The position numbers were made by a program, and so were the translations under genes. Positions 62,636-64,000 of a stretch of DNA of 64,000 nucleotides are shown here, one piece after another (position 1 is the first letter of the stretch; every line of letters starts with the position of its first letter). A model generated the notes under the pieces. The model had not been told where the DNA came from. It did no database searches and saw only the letters and a program-made list of their open reading frames with translations. Source of the DNA: Rhizobium sp. NXC14 (lineage in GTDB: Bacteria > Pseudomonadota > Alphaproteobacteria > Rhizobiales > Rhizobiaceae); the NCBI RefSeq assembly GCF_002117485.1, contig NZ_CP021030.1:623001-687000 (forward strand), given 5' to 3'.

Positions 62636-63960
62636 GCGACGGCGAAAACCATCACCACGGCAGAAACGAGATCATTATCGTCAAGCGGCATGGCGGCGGT
62701 GATCACGATGGTGCCCATGGCGGTGCGTGGAAAATTGCCTATGCCGACTTCATGACGGCGATGATGGCATTCTTCCTTGTCATGTGGCTGGTGAACGCCG
62801 CCAACGAGGAGACCAAGGCCGCGGTTGCGACCTATTTCAATCCGATCAAGCTTGCCGACGAAAAGCCGACCGAGAAAGGCCTGAAGAAGCCTGTCGACCA
62901 TGCCGAGGGCGAGGAGAAGAAGGAAAAGTCGAAACAGAAGGAAGATAATCCGACCGAGGGTAAGTCCGCCGCCGATGGTGACGACCAGACATCGACCTCA
63001 GGCGACCAGACCAATTATTCCGAGGCCGATTTCTTCGAGAATCCCTATTCGGTTCTCGCCGAGATCGCCCAGGAGGTCGGCCAGCAGGCCAATGTCAGCG
63101 CCAAGGGCGATGGCGGCGCGGCCGATTCCGGCCCTGCCACCGGCGCCGATGGCGGGCAAGCCTATCGCGATCCCTTCGATCCGGATTTCTGGACGAAGCA
63201 GGTCGAGGTGACAACGGCCGGAAAACCCTTGCCGCCCGACAAGAGCGAGGAGCAGCCGACCGAGAGCGAGACGACGGAGATCGCCAAGGCCGAGGATATG
63301 AAGCCGGTGCCTTTGGCGACCGACCAGAAGCCCGCAAAGGAAGCCCCTGCTAAGGAAGCCAAGGAAATGAAGGGCGCCGCAGAGGCCAAGGACGGCAAGG
63401 TGACGGAGGGCAAAGCGGTCGAGGAGAAGAAGGCGGAAGCTCGGAAGGACGCCGAGCATCAGAAGGAAGCCGACCAGAGCGCGGCTGAGCCCGAGCAGCA
63501 GAAGAAGGAAGCTGAACAGCTTCAAGCGCAGATCTCCCAACAGATCGGCGGTGTTGCCGGCAAGCTCGCGGAAGGCCTGACAGTGACGGCGGCCGAAGGC
63601 GGCCTGCTGGTCAGCATCTCCGACCAGAACGATGATTCGATGTTCAATATCGGTTCGGCTGTTCCGCGCCAGGAGATGGTGCTCGCCATGGAAAAGATCG
63701 GGACGATCCTGAAGGAGAGGGGTGGCGCAGTCGCCATCCGCGGCCACACCGACGGGCGCCAATACAAGGGCGGGCAGAACGAGAACTGGCGGCTTTCGAT
63801 GGATCGCGCCCAGAGCGCCTATTACATGCTCGTGCGCGGCGGACTGGACGAGACGCGCGTTTCCCAGGTCTCCGGTTTCGCCGACCGTCGGCTGAAGCTC
63901 CCCGCCGACCCGTTCAATGCGGTCAACCGCCGGATCGAGATCCTGGTGCAGGCGGAATAG
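62632..63960 (+). CDS. motB: Flagellar stator protein MotB
   Basis: The 442-residue protein has one membrane segment with the proton-accepting Asp39 (AYADFMTAMMAFFLVMWLVN), a very long charged linker (about 75-300) rich in Lys, Glu and Ala, and a C-terminal OmpA peptidoglycan-binding domain (VAIRGHTDGRQYKGGQNENW; NWRLSMDRAQSAYYMLV; RRIEILVQAE). Enteric MotB is about 308 residues, so the extra length is all linker. It pairs with MotA encoded at 44813-45685. Confidence 0.95.
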   Translation: MSDGENHHHGRNEIIIVKRHGGGDHDGAHGGAWKIAYADFMTAMMAFFLVMWLVNAANEETKAAVATYFNPIKLADEKPTEKGLKKPVDHAEGEEKKEKSKQKEDNPTEGKSAADGDDQTSTSGDQTNYSEADFFENPYSVLAEIAQEVGQQANVSAKGDGGAADSGPATGADGGQAYRDPFDPDFWTKQVEVTTAGKPLPPDKSEEQPTESETTEIAKAEDMKPVPLATDQKPAKEAPAKEAKEMKGAAEAKDGKVTEGKAVEEKKAEARKDAEHQKEADQSAAEPEQQKKEAEQLQAQISQQIGGVAGKLAEGLTVTAAEGGLLVSISDQNDDSMFNIGSAVPRQEMVLAMEKIGTILKERGGAVAIRGHTDGRQYKGGQNENWRLSMDRAQSAYYMLVRGGLDETRVSQVSGFADRRLKLPADPFNAVNRRIEILVQAE

Positions 63961-63970
63961 GGATAGTCGG

Positions 63971-64000
63971 ATGGCGCGTCGGCAGCATCGCTACGTCGGA
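63971..64000 (+). CDS. motC: Start of a probable motC (cut by window end)
   Basis: An ATG at 63971 opens a frame reading MARRQHRYVG up to the window edge. In rhizobia motB is followed by motC, whose product is a periplasmic motor protein with an N-terminal signal peptide; the basic first residues fit the n-region of such a signal. Only ten codons are visible, so this rests mainly on gene order. Confidence 0.45.
   Translation, partial: MARRQHRYVG

Overview
The window reads as a chromosomal segment of a fast-growing rhizobium, most like the Rhizobium leguminosarum / R. etli group. Three things suggest this: the GC-rich alphaproteobacterial coding style; a che operon in the order icpA-cheS-cheY1-cheA-cheW-cheR-cheB-cheY2-cheD-cheT followed by fliF, visN, visR and flagellar genes, as known from Sinorhizobium/Rhizobium; and a tandem array of four flagellin genes. 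The species call rests on gene order and protein features only. I see no tRNA, rRNA, CRISPR array, insertion sequence or prophage.

Left part (1-27.7 kb), mixed accessory and housekeeping genes. It opens inside a ribose/galactose-type sugar ABC ATPase followed by its permease, then a right-handed beta-helix protein preceded by a perfect 18-bp hairpin. Next is a bacterial NHEJ cluster: ku on the + strand converging on a ku-ligD operon on the - strand. Small stress-type genes follow (DUF2188-like, OsmC), then an FAD/NAD(P)-binding protein, an EamA exporter and a fused glyoxalase/dioxygenase-esterase. Positions 13.4-20.6 kb hold a dense set of orphan signalling genes: three histidine kinases, three single-domain receivers and a LuxR regulator. 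The largest kinase has a PAS domain with the haem-ligand residues of FixL. secDF, a Kef-type K+/H+ antiporter, an XRE regulator and a PMT/ArnT-type glycosyltransferase complete this part.

Right part (28-64 kb), motility. The che operon (28.08-36.5 kb) is tightly packed, with many 4-nt stop/start overlaps. It begins with a cytoplasmic transducer whose globin-like domain lacks the proximal histidine. fliF, then the LuxR-type master regulator pair visN/visR, follow. A leftward operon (motA-fliM-fliN-fliG-flhB) encodes the stator and switch. A rightward run (flgF-fliI-unknown-flgB-flgC-fliE-flgG-flgA-flgI-motE-flgH-fliL-fliP) encodes the rod, rings, export ATPase and MotC chaperone. A SPINDLY/OGT-like glycosyltransferase sits in opposite orientation between fliP and the flagellins and is a good candidate for flagellin modification. 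Then come flaA, flaB, flaC, the divergent flaD, a FliH-like protein, motB and the first codons of a likely motC.

Most notable non-coding signals: a shared promoter/leader architecture upstream of the flagellins. It comprises CtrA-like TTAA-N7-TTAAC boxes, an inverted repeat abutting AG-GCATGA, and in flaA, flaB and flaC a CCGG-loop-CCGG hairpin followed by ATGTCC and a pyrimidine tract 46-48 nt before the start codon. Others are the perfect 18-bp hairpin at 2531-2570, a long-range inverted repeat at 18238-18328, and an uncatalogued 37-residue membrane miniprotein ORF at 27533-27646.
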